Assembly (NCBI GenBank): GCA_907165065.1
Contig: OU015524.1
Coordinates: 61,483,295 to 61,547,294 of the forward strand
Direction of reading: 5' to 3'
Source of the DNA: Caprimulgus europaeus
Taxonomy: Eukaryota > Chordata > Aves > Caprimulgiformes > Caprimulgidae
Length of the DNA: 64,000 nt
Each line of letters begins with the position of its first letter. Position 1 is the first letter of the stretch. Under the pieces are notes generated by a model. The model made no database searches, was not told the origin of the DNA, and saw nothing but the letters and a program-made list of their open reading frames with translations. The position numbers and the translations under genes are program-made. Positions 1 through 11,169 of the stretch are shown here, piece after piece.

Positions 1-1014
1 CAGAAGGAGCTCCCACGTTGGCGGTGCAAGGTGCGTAGGTGGAGCAGGCCTCCTCTGCGGCATCCGCGGTGCCCTGGAATGACTGCCAGCAAGCCCGGCT
101 TCACTCTCTTCATCCTCTTAAGAGAAGAAATTAGCAGCAGCCAGGCAGCAGCTTAGGCTGCTTTCTTGCCTTATGCAGCTTGGAAACTGCCTTCTCCAAC
201 TACAACGTGCCACACAGCTAAGGAAACTCATGTGAAACCTGGGACACGCTCCAGAAGTGCCTTTGATTCAAAGCTAAGTCTGCCTGTATGGGGACAGACA
301 GATGGATCAGTGACCTCTGTGCTGCAGGCTGGCTGCGTGGGAAGGACTTGGTCTGATGAGTGGAAACCCAGCAAGCTCACCCCAGCTGAACTGTGTCCCC
401 ACAGGAGCTGTGGGCTCTGACCCTGCCAGCTGATTTGGGGAATAGCTTTTTAGGGGTGCTGAGCACACACACACAGAGCTCCATGAGGTCAGCTCCCAGC
501 CAGCCCTATAATGCTCCAAACCTCAGTGACACTAAGTAGCACTAAAATAAAAAAACTTGTAACAGCAGGGCTCTAAACCCTTTCTTCTCCATGGGAATCC
601 TGATGCTAACATCATGCTGTACCAGTGTTATGTTCTTAGCACAGTATGACATGTAACCATCCCTTCACTGGTTTGCTTTTCCTCAGGCAGCTCTTGTACG
701 TGAAGGTTGTGCAAGCAGGATATGCACAACTTCATGAGTATACAGCGATAACCTATTGACTAAAACACTCAGAAGGTAGCTGGGGCTGATGTGCTACTGA
801 ACTGCATTTTGGCATACAGATGTGCAATGTGTCCCTGCTGGCCTGGCAGCTCTCAGTGCCGAGGGGAAGCTGTAGCCTCCATCGGTCCTCAGATCAGCCT
901 GATGCTTGGTCTTGTTGAGCCATGTTGACTCTGCTTTATTTCTGAGGGGTTTTATGCTGTTTCACATTGGCATGCGTTGCTTGAGTCCTCTTGTTAGGAC
1001 ATATTGCTGATGGG
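1..1014. other. Intergenic, no gene seen
   Basis: Downstream flank of TNFAIP3. Only short open frames with no recognisable protein character, no splice-linked exons and no RNA gene were seen. A short (CA)n run lies near 465-475. Confidence 0.6.
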
Positions 1015-1132
1015 ATCATAGAATCATAGAATGGTTTGTGTTGGAAGGCACCTTTCAAGGTCATCTAGTCCAACCCCCCTGCAGTGAGCAGGGACATCTT
1101 CAACCAGATCAGGTTGCTCAGAGCCCCGTCAA
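1015..1132 (-). repeat. CR1 LINE fragment, 3' end
   Basis: The plus strand starts with the ATCATAGAATCATAGAATGG microsatellite and continues with the familiar reverse-complement CR1 tail: the stretch around GGTCATCTAGTCCAACC, then the GCAGGGACA block and AGGTTGCTCAGAGCC. It is therefore a 5'-truncated CR1 copy in minus orientation, ending near 1132 where similarity stops. It has no coding capacity. Confidence 0.9.
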
Positions 1133-3088
1133 GAGGTTAAACCAGAGAATTGAAATGCTTCCTCTGGCCATAGATTTCTAGTTTTTTTTCTCACAAATAT
1201 GTATAAATTAATGTAATTTCCTACATTAATAATGTGTGCTTGAAAGGGCTTGTCTTCATGTTGTGGCTATAACCTGCTCAAATTAGATTTGTCTCATTTG
1301 TATGCACTTCATATTAAAATGCTGGTTTGCTTCTGTGGATGAGTTGCCACACAAGGTAGAGAAAACTGTATTGGTATGAGAATATAAACATAGACGCTGA
1401 GGGTTATACTGTTTCATTTTATTTTTGACAATTTAAAGGCTAGAATGTGATGTGTGTCCCCAGTTAGAGATGGGAGTCCTGCCTCTTTTCATGCATTGAT
1501 CTGAGGTGGTACAGCTATGCAAGCTGTCCCTAAAGCACATGAGCAGCATAGTACTGGGGAACCTATGGCTGGGTCTAAATGACAAAAATGGCTTTTTCTT
1601 TCCTCCTGCTGCAATAAACCCATTCTTTGTGCTGCCACGCTCTGCACGGTCCATAGGCAACTGCTTCCTGGGTGCAGGGGAGAGAGGGTGGTGTGTGTGG
1701 TGTTGCCTGCCCCAGAGCACAGATCAGCTGGCATCCTCTTGGAAGGCAAAGGGAGAAAATATAACAGAAATTGGAAACTAGTTGAACTCTGTTACCTTGT
1801 GATAGTAATTTAACAGGAAATAGCAGCTGTTACTCAGGCCCACCAGCAAGCTTTCTAGTATTTAGCTGGTGATATGAATTAGATCAATTGTTAGACATTT
1901 TTGTAGTTTCTTCTGCAATGCCTTTTTATTATTTCATTTTTTGACTGCTAGCTAGATAGCAAGTATTCCCACACAACCTGTTTAGGATGTGTGAAGCAAT
2001 TAATATGAAATAAGCCTGTTGCATACTTGTGTATTTGTTTTTTATTTCAGTTTTCATGCATTTCTTTAAGACTCTTGAATCACCATTTCTCTGACCCAAA
2101 GTAGAAATGCTAAAATAGCTGAGGATATTTTTCAGAAAATAAGTTAAAAAAAAATTATTTCGAAAATGAACCTGTTAAGTATAAAAGAAAAAGAACACCA
2201 GGAAGTTAAGTGTTTGGGTATGAGGTTTTTATAGATGTGTAATCACATAACACTGAATTAATACAAGAAGCAATAGACTGTTGCCATTTCTGTTAGGAAT
2301 TACCCATCTGGTATTGGTGGGGATTCAATGCCCAGTCCTTACCATGGCTCCTTTTCAGAAAGTCTACCCATAGCTGCAAGCTGAGATGGCCAAGTGGCCT
2401 CCTCAAGTCAGACCTCAAGGGTAACCCTTATGTGCTGGACAAGAAGAAAGGAATTTTCTTGTGCACCCTTGTTCTCTTAGTCTGTCTTGTCAACACTTCT
2501 CTTTTGAAAACTGTAGGGAATAAACAATAATTAACCACTAGATGGCTGTATTCAGTAACAAAAGGCCACACATACCTTCTTATTCTCCTGTAGTCAATAC
2601 TAAAGATTGTATTGTATTTTTCACGGACAAATTTATATGAACAGGCCAAAGAGACAGGACAACCCACCCTGATAAGGTTATTGGCTATAGAAGCAGTCTT
2701 GGTTGTTCTGTGTGTCGGTAGTTGTGCTACCGCAGATAAGGAGGACTGTGGAGTGCAGTGCAGTGCAGAGTTTTGTGCAGTAGCTCTTCCCAAAACCTGC
2801 CTGAACGGGATAGCTTGGTCAGCCTTGAGCCTGAGTGTGTGAGTCCTGAGCTGTCCTCAAGTGCTAGACCCAGCTTGATTATAACAGAGGCCAAGGGTGA
2901 CATTTCCTGACAGGACTATGGGGAGGTGCTCCTTCCTCAGTTTGAGATGTTGCTAGAAGTCCCAGATACAGAGAACTGGTCAGTCTGTGGCTGTGCCAGC
3001 CATGCTTTTGGGTGGCAGACGAAGGGTGCGTGTCACTATCCCTTCCTCCAAAGGAGAAGTCCACAAAAAGAAGATCCCAAAAGAGGAC
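1133..3088. other. Intergenic, no gene seen
   Basis: AT-rich unique-looking sequence between a CR1 piece and an LTR fossil. No gene, RNA or named repeat was recognised. Overlapping GTGCA/GCAGT motifs near 2751-2772 are a short local repeat only. Confidence 0.55.
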
Positions 3089-3740
3089 TGTGGTGGGTTA
3101 ACCTTGGCTAACAGCCAAATGCCCACCCAGCTTCTCACTCCCGCCTCCACTCCTCCAGCAAGACAGAGGGAGAAAATAGGATGGGATAGCTCATGGGACA
3201 AGATAAAAACAAGAACATTGCTTACCAGTTACTGCAGCAGGCAAACTGGACACAACTGGGGGAACATCGGTGTAATTTATTGCCAATTAAAATAGATTTG
3301 GGTAGTGAGAAACAAAATATCAAAGCAACAGCTTTTCTCCCCTCTTTCCTGGCTCAGCTTCACTCCTGCTCTCCAGGCTCTTCTCCCTGTGTGTCCCAGG
3401 TGGTGTAAGTGGGGAGAGGGAGTATGGGCAGTACATAGTGGTTTTCCTCTGCCACTCCTTCCTCCTCACACTTTTCCTCTGCTCCAGTGTGGATTAACCA
3501 TGGGCTGCTGCTCCTGTCAGGAAAAATCTGCTCTGGCATGGGGCCTCCACAGGCTGCAGTGCTTCAGGAATATCCATCTGCTCTGGTGTGGGTCTTCTAT
3601 GAACTGCATGGGATATCTGTTCCTCTACAGAGCACCTCCTCCACCTCCTTTCTATGACCTTGATGTTCCCTCTGCTGCTTCTTACTCTTTTTTCCCCTCC
3701 TCATCCGTTTCAGAGGGCCCTCTAGAAATCATGGAAATTA
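3089..3740 (-). mobile_element. Solo LTR fossil, avian ERV (partial)
   Basis: The left edge (TGTGGTGGGTTAACCTTGG) is the reverse complement of the 3' end of a common bird ERV LTR family. Inside it are the family's spaced CTGCTCCAGYGTGG-like units, for example near 3481 and 3577. It is oriented like TNFAIP3. The sense 5' part appears missing, so it is a degraded partial copy. No internal retroviral genes lie beside it. The right boundary is approximate. Confidence 0.65.
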
Positions 3741-4403
3741 ACTACCAGCAGCCTGTGCACATCTAACCTTTCTTCAGCATCTCTGAGAGGACATGCAGAA
3801 GTAGTACATTGGCAGCTCCAGGTTCTTGCAAAAGCTTGGCAAAGCCATGACACCCAGAGCAGGAGCTCCATGCATCATGCCAGCAGGAGCTAACTGAGTA
3901 GCACATGGAGGGCATGGTCTGGGCCAGTGAGGAGGTTCTCTAAGGCTGTAGGTTGACTGTACTTCCTCGTGATGGTCCAGAGTTGACGGGGAGTTCAATC
4001 AGCACGTGCAACAGGGCAAGGGAGTTGTTGGATATGGCACCTGTTTTTGAGGCCCCACTGATCAACTGGTGGCTATGAGGTGCCTCTTTTTTGCCTTTCA
4101 TGGGATTATCTGTGCGCATGAATTAGCAGACAGTGGTCAAAGATACTTTTTAATGTACAGCTTTACAATGACAAAGCTAGGCTTGTGTCCTTAAATGTAG
4201 GTCAAAGAAGCCTAGTAGTCCATATGTGTGTTGCACATCTGTGGACATGAGCAAACAAAAAAGGTACCTTCTTTGTATTTTATGTCAGTAATCCTGGATT
4301 GAGACCATTGTCAAAATTACCAATCTGCCATGCATCTAGGGGTGGCTGACTTGCATCTTCTGCTATCTCTAGTCGTAGATTCACAGCCCTAGTGATAAAA
4401 TGG
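3741..4403. other. Spacer between two LTR fossils
   Basis: No gene, RNA or clear repeat recognised. The first part could still belong to the decayed LTR on its left. Confidence 0.45.
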
Positions 4404-5047
4404 TGTGGTGGTTTTTCTTAGCTAGCACTTGGCTAGCAGCCAAAACCAGCCATTCATTCACTCCCCACCCAGGGGAGAGAACTGGGGGCAAGGGCAAGGA
4501 GACTCGTAGGTTAAGAACAATTTGATAATTGAAACAAAATAAAACTTAAAATAATAAGGATATTAAAATAATAATGATAATAATAATAGTAATAAAATAT
4601 GCAAATGAGTGATACCCAGTGCAACTGCTCACCACCCACCGACCAAGCCCGGCCCGTTCCCAGATAACGATCCCAGAGGAGCGACAATCCCGAACCGAAA
4701 CTGGAATTGCAGAAGAGCGAGAGCCCGAGCGAAAAGCCAGAGGGAGCAAGAGAGGAAGAGACCCTCACTAATACATTGAACATGATGTGATATGATATGG
4801 AATGTCCCATTCACATATCCAAATGCCAATTTAGCTTATTAAATTAAATATTCCTCGCCCCTTCTAGATCTTGTGCTTGTGCTTGTAGACTAACAAAACA
4901 TGAAGTCCTTTACTTTCAGAGACAAAAATGCAAACACTGGTGTGTTCTCAATGTCTCTCTCATAACAAATCCCAGGCTGAAAACAAAACTCAGTGCTATG
5001 CTAGCTACTAAAAAGAAACCCAGCTCTGTTCCAGCTAAAAACCAGGA
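4404..5047 (-). mobile_element. Solo LTR fossil, avian ERV
   Basis: About 645 bp bounded by TGTGGTGGTTTTTCTTAG on the left and CCAGCTAAAAACCAGG on the right. It has the AATAATAATGATAATAATAA simple-repeat core (4555-4590) and the CpG-rich block (4640-4740) typical of a widespread bird LTR family. In sense (minus) orientation it opens with a TCCTGG-type start. It is a solo, decayed LTR with no flanking gag, pol or env sequence. It looks moderately old, being more diverged than the copy at 10.6 kb. An exact target-site duplication was not found. Confidence 0.75.
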
Positions 5048-8000
5048 AAATATCCACTCATTCCATAGCATTTACATCATGCTCAGGTTTCACACTTCCT
5101 AATACATTTAGATTAATTACTACTACTATTCTTGACAGATGGAAGGCCAGTCTTGTGAAGGTCTCTCTACCTGGACAGAGAGCTCTGTTCCTCATGCACA
5201 TCGCCACAACAGACAAGGCAGCTGTGGGTAAGGCCACTTGTTTGAACAGGACTTCATGAGCCATAGGATACATTTGATGAGGGCATTATGAAGTTGGTTA
5301 GTTAGTGTGATGGGGAGTCTTTTCAAAGGTGTCAAAATTATTTGTGCACTGAGTACCATTCCAGACAGGACCTCAGGTGAACACTTAGGGACAGAAGTGA
5401 AGGGCTTACAATGTGGATGTAGTCAGTGCATCCACATTAGCTCCTGTGAAACCTGGGAATGCAGCATTCTTTCACTGGCCACATCTGCATTGTTGTTGAA
5501 ACACTTCTTCCTCAAGACTGACCATGGCTTGTCTCACTATTGCCAAATCAACATAAAGATAGCTTAGGGGTGCTTCCAAAAACTTCAGTGGCATATTATC
5601 TCTTCTCCACAGAGTATTTAGTGACTCTTGCTTAGAGAATCACAGAGAACTTTTGTTCTCAGAGAAAAGGAAAAATTAGTTCTACCAACAGAAAAGGTAT
5701 GGCTGTGGTCAGTTAGGCTTACAGTGAAAGTCAGAAACAAGAGATCTCTGGTCATTGCAACCTAGAAAGTAAAACTTTAATCCAGTTATGCTGCCCATAC
5801 TTAGTAAGCCTTTGAAATGCTTTTGAATGTTAGTTATACTGTGACAAACATGTCAGACCCAGGGCTCTAGGTGGCATCTAAATTAGGACCATAATAAACC
5901 TAAAACATCTGCAATGAAACTTGAAGTGATGCAATTATTTCAGTGGATTGGGCAGATAGAAAGTTAAGACTAATGAAAATGAAATCATGTGCCTACTACA
6001 TAGGCGGGTTGCCTACAGGTCAGTTATTCAAACGGTTCCCAGTGGCTTGGCAGCATGTCCACACTGCTTGGAGCTGACCTCAAGCACAACGTGAGGCACA
6101 GCAGCCCAGGGCAGAGGGAGTGACCATCAGGTGAGGATCCCACCTCCCAGGTTGGGTCATAAAGTACAACAGTCCCATTCAGCTGTAACACAGTCCAGGC
6201 AGAAGAGCAGCACAATGGCCCTGGACAACAGGGTGAGGATAAAAACCCCAATATGGTACTTGATTGCCATCTAGCATCCTCTAGAAGTTTTTTCCTCGGT
6301 CATTTCATTTGTCAGGAATTAACAGAAAATGTACTCCTTTCTTTAAAGCGTTTTTCCATCTTTTGATACCTACTGGGGATGTGAAAAAGCAGAGGTGCCC
6401 TTGTTTTAGCCAGTGTGGTTTCTGTGCACTCTAACATCCACTGCTATCCTTTTAAACGAATGCATTCATCCCCCTTGAGGGGAAAAAAAATGCTAATTGA
6501 TAATTTTCAGAAGTGCTTAGATGTGTATGCATGGATGTAGGTACTTAGCTTTAGTCTGCCATATTTGAAAATATTGATCCAATCTGTAAAGGAAATACAA
6601 TACTCATGGAGTAAGAAACATTATATATTAAAGACTGGCTTGTTTCTTTTACCATTTAGAAATCAAATTACTATGTTAAAAATTGGCAAGAAAGTAAGTG
6701 AAAAAACATTAAAAGGGGATGAAAATTTTCTTTCACAAAGGATTTTGAAATTTTTGAAATGTGTATGTTGAACTCATCACCAAAGGAAATTAGACAAATG
6801 ATAGCAATTCAGCAAAAGAAATCTTGACCTGCATTTAGTCTAACTTGGATTCACACAGGAATTTCACTTTAACAAAAACCTCTAGTTTCAGTGTTCTTTA
6901 TTTTCTTAATGAGAAATTTAAGCAGATCATCTGCCTATGTCAGAAATTTCTCATTTCCTCTGAAGTAGTACTTTGGCAAAACTGAGGTGATACTGTGAAA
7001 TATCGCTTTGACAGTACTGATTTTTTTTTTTAATTCAGAAGCGTTCTGTCAGGTGGGTTTTTTTCAATCACTTTGGATGTGACTAACTTTTATAACAATT
7101 TTTTTTCCTGACTACCTGCTTTTTATAGTCATTACGATATCCAGGCTGATTTCACAGGCAGAATGTGGGAACCTGGCCTAACAGACAGGCAAAAGGAAAA
7201 TCTGTCACTGTCTTCAGTATGGCAAGTTTTTTCCATCTACAGTTCCTGGAACTATCTCATTCTTGGCTAGGCAATCACTTGTTTTAAGGATTTTTTTTTT
7301 TTTAAATAGAAGGGTTTTAACAGTTTCTTGTACATTTAAAATGTGAACATTGTGAGTTCATCTTAAGAGAGGAGCAGAAGTTCAAGGCAGTTCTGCATGA
7401 TCTGAAGCGATGCTGCATCCCAGTTACCAAGTATTACGATGAGTGCCCAGTAACAGGAAATCTTTGCTTCTCTATCTGTATCTGATAAAATCCTTTCAAT
7501 AGATTCCTATTTCTTGACATAAAATGGTGGAATATAAACACTTGATAAAGCACTGAGGTATCCTGGAAGAGTACTGTGGTACCAAAAAACTCCTCTGCCA
7601 GTTAGGCTGAGTTCCTGGTTGCTGTCACTTGTGGGAATTCTGATATACCCTGCCAGGGGTTTGGGAAAAACAGTGATGAAGAATGACAGGCAGGTCAGGC
7701 AGTAGGTACTGAAACAGCTGCCCTACAAGGAGGGACTGGTGTATGTTGTTGACCATGACAACTGTCTTCAAAATCTTGTAGCAAATTCCCAGGCCAAGAA
7801 TATAGGTGGTTTTTCTACACATTTTCACTGCCCCAGCCATGAGATTTGAGTTTAGATTGTTAGATAATATATTCAGAATGAAACTACTGGAGTCAGCTGA
7901 GAGTCTCTGAGATGAGATTTAGCTGAGGCTAAAGTAGTTTAATCAAATTTTTACCTTCACCTTAGTCTTTTGGTAAAAGGAAGGCTCTTTCCCCAGGGTA

Positions 8001-8639
8001 TATCACGTGAAACCAGTGACTGCAAATATATTTACAAGACTTCATAAAAACTGTGCAAACTTAAAAAAAAATATTAATGTCATGGCAATAGAAATCAGTA
8101 TAAATTTCAGATGATGAAAATAAGGAGTTCCACAAGTGTACTCTAGAGACTTTTCTTACTCTGGGTGGTGATTTATTTATTAACTTTTTGTCCATTTATG
8201 TCATCTGCCAGTAAATCTCCGGAGTTCTGTCTGTTCTAATAACGGGACCAGGACTCACGTAAATTCAGAGAAAATACATGGTTGCAGCTTTCTAAAATGG
8301 GGAAATGAGGGATTTCTTAACAGACCATCAAGCTAATCTTGTATCCCTCTTTACTCAGTCCTTGATGAAACCACACCATTGTGGGGCTAAACAGAAAGTG
8401 AGTTGTGATTATGAACCTCTTTTTAGAGCTTGCTGGCAATGAGCTAACTCTGACTATCACCTTCTTTTACAGAGACATTGTACCTTCAGGAGATGATGGT
8501 GTCTTTTGTGTGCTGCACCAGCACTAGGAGGCAGGATTAGGTATGCACATATAATACATATTTTTATAGAATATCTCAAACACTTGATCTAGTAGATGAA
8601 AATGTTACACAGAGCAGTCTTACCAGGAATGCTATTTAA
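5048..8639. other. Intergenic, no gene seen
   Basis: Long AT-rich stretch with only short open frames of low-complexity or random character. There are T-runs near 7021 and 7290. No exon, RNA gene or recognisable transposon was found. Confidence 0.55.
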
Positions 8640-8735
8640 AAAAACATCTGAAGCATTGATAGGTTAAATGATTTGTCTAGGTTATATAGGAAAATTGTGG
8701 GAGACTTAAGAACTGCCTTGATCTCTCCAAATTCA
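8640..8735 (-). repeat. Probable MIR SINE remnant
   Basis: The phrase ATAGGTTAAATGATTTGTCT followed by AGGTTATATAGG matches the reverse complement of the MIR core and tail region (AGAGGTTAAGTGACTTGCCCA-type). It is strongly diverged, as expected for a SINE that predates birds. Boundaries are approximate. Confidence 0.5.
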
Positions 8736-10193
8736 CAGAATTATCTTATTCACAGACAAGCCTCTAGAAAAGAATAATCTAAATGCTAGGTAGTGGAAAA
8801 TAAACTCCACTGCTCTTATTTCCTCTCTCCATGCAATGAATACTTTGTTCACCTTTTCCTTCTTTCCCTATGTGGCTGAAAGTAGTACAAGTTCAGCTGT
8901 ACCTTGCTCCTCATGGGTACATACTGTTTGTTCTGCATACCTTTAGCAGCTGTCACAAACGCCTACCAACAAATGTTTATATGAAGTTATTATTATTATT
9001 TAAAGATGTGACACATAACGTCAAGGGTGAACACTGATGAGAACAGCAGACTGTCAGATACTGATTCAATAAGCTCAGGACTGCTCATCTGGAACCCAGG
9101 GCACCACAAGGTCAAGTACTTCCCCTTATTCAACCACACACAATACCCCTGGATGCTCTGTATTTTTTGTTTCAAGTGTTTTCTATCTTTGATATTGGAC
9201 TGTTTCACCAACAATCATTATATAAGAAAAGATTTGAAGTAAAGAGCTGCCAGGAAACGTTGTTGGAAAGCTTGCAGTATACTTCTTGCACTCAGATTGA
9301 AGGGATGACAATGGAAGATTTCAAACTGCAGATACCAGGCACCCCTGTGCTCCTCTGACAGGCAGGCAAAGCTATGTCAGTTCTGTACAGTTTTCTGTAA
9401 GCAGATAGAGGTGACACCTTTCTCAGGAAAAGAACGTCAATTAGTAAAAATACAGGTAGAGAGGCAGCGTGTAACAGTGGGATTTTCTAGGGCCTTCTTT
9501 CTGGGAGAACTGAAGTGTGTTGATGAGCGGCATCATGCCTGGCTGGTGGTGCCCCTTGGGACAGTAAGAATTTTAATAGCTGTTCAAGTCACTTTCAGTC
9601 TCAATGTTGAGATTTGCATGAAGTTTAAGAAGAAAACAGATTCTTCTCTGATCTTCTATTTTTGCAGTTTTAATCAATGAATGAGATTGCTTAGTAGACA
9701 GGTCTTCCTCTGCTGTGCTGGTAACCCAGCCCTCAGAGTGATGGGTTTGAACCTGAGAAGCTTCAAATGATACTGGTCACTGGACTGACTGTCACCAACT
9801 GTCCGCCTCCTTCAAGCTGACAACAATGCAGGCCATCAATAAAGTGCTCAGGCAAGTATGGGTTGTTTACCTGATTAATCTAAAGTGCATGATCATCCCT
9901 CTTTTTTTGCTTTTAGAAAGAAACATGGGTCCAATCTGTCATAAAGCTCTGAAGAGTGAGCTGTAGCCCACATAGCTGTATCTTGCTCATTGCTGTGGTA
10001 TTTTAATATTTTACTGGACTCTATAATGGATGAAAGTCAGGTACTGAAGCCTGTGTTTTTTTCTCCAAATTCAGCAAACACTAGAAAGACCAGGAGGCAC
10101 CAGGATTCCTTTTTATAAAATGAAGGAGACAAGGAGAAAATTGGTGAAGAGTCAGGAAACGGTAAAAAATAGTAGCTATGTGAGTTCTCAAGC

Positions 10194-10194
<1 letters not shown>
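8736..10194. other. Intergenic, no gene seen
   Basis: AT-rich with no gene or named repeat recognised. A short (TTA)n lies at 8987-9001. Confidence 0.5.

Positions 10195-10227
<33 letters not shown>
10195..10227 (+). repeat. A(33) homopolymer tract
   Basis: Thirty-three uninterrupted A residues. The sequence to the left shows no AATAAA signal or coding similarity that would mark a processed gene copy, so I record it as a plain poly(A) tract that could be a retroposon tail of unknown source. Confidence 0.9.
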
Positions 10228-10228
<1 letters not shown>

Positions 10229-10604
10229 CACAGTTAAATGGCAGGAAGTGGTTCTTCAGGGAACAATTCTCCCAAGATCTTGTGCCATTTTTAGCCTTGA
10301 TCACCTAAACAGAGCACAGCAGCTCTCAAAGGACCCATGCAGGTTGCTGGCTTCACAGGGGACATGCAAGCACATTGTCAGTCAGTCTGAGGAGGAAGGG
10401 CACCTGCATGTCTCCAGGGAGGTGATGCCTCAGAAATAGTAAGTATAGAAGACCTCTGTAGAGGATTACAGATTACTAGATTGTTCCTCTAGGAAGCCTA
10501 GAGAATATTTTCTCTTTTGTTGCCCATTAGGTAGCATTGTCCTGTGCTTTTGTTACAGTTAGAAACATCTTGTGTCAGGGCAGCTGCAGTGCTGGCTGTT
10601 CTGG

Positions 10605-11169
10605 TGTCATGGTTTAACCTCAGTTGGCAACTAAGCACCACACAGCTGCTCACTCACTGCCCCTCTGGTGGGATGGGACAGTGACTCAGAAGAGTAAAAG
10701 TAAGAAAACTCATAGGTTTAAATAAATACAGTTTAATAGGTAAAGCAAAAGCCTCACGCTCAAGCAAAGCAAAACAAGGAATTCATCCACTACTTCCCAT
10801 CAGCAAGCAGGTGTTCAGCCATCTCCAGAAGAGCAGGGCTCCATCACACGTAGCAGTTACTTGGGAAGACAAACATCCCCTCGTTCCATCTTCTTCCCCC
10901 AGCTTTACATGCTGAGCACATCACTTGGTATGGGATATCCCTTTGGCCAGTTGGGGTCAGCTGTCCCAGCTGTGTCCCCTCCTGACTTCTTGTGCACCCC
11001 CAGACTAATTTCTGGTGGGGTGGGGTGAGAAGCAGAAAAGCCTTTGACTCTGTGTAAGCCCTGCTCAGAAGTAGTGAAAACATCTCTGTATCATGAAGAC
11101 TGCAGCACGAAGCATAGCCCACACTAGCTATTACAAAGAAAATTAACTCTACCCCAGCCAAAACCAGCA
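10605..11169 (-). mobile_element. Solo LTR fossil, avian ERV
   Basis: About 565 bp running from TGTCATGGTTTAACCTCAG to CCAGCCAAAACCAGCA, the reverse complement of a TG...CA-bounded bird LTR. Recognisable internal blocks include ATCCCTTTGGCCAGTTGGGG (10937-10956), GTCAGCTGTCCCAGCTGTG and AAAATTAACTCTACCCCAGC. The sense strand is the minus strand, as for TNFAIP3. It is nearly full length for a solo LTR and younger-looking than the copies at 3.1 and 15.1 kb. No internal viral genes are attached, and no exact target-site duplication could be read. Confidence 0.85.

Noticed and set aside
3305-3766. 153-codon open frame
   Set aside because: It lies within an LTR fossil; LTR sequence is not expected to encode protein.
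10195-10227. Poly(A) run as the tail of a processed pseudogene
   Set aside because: No gene-like sequence or AATAAA signal precedes it, and no target duplication was seen.
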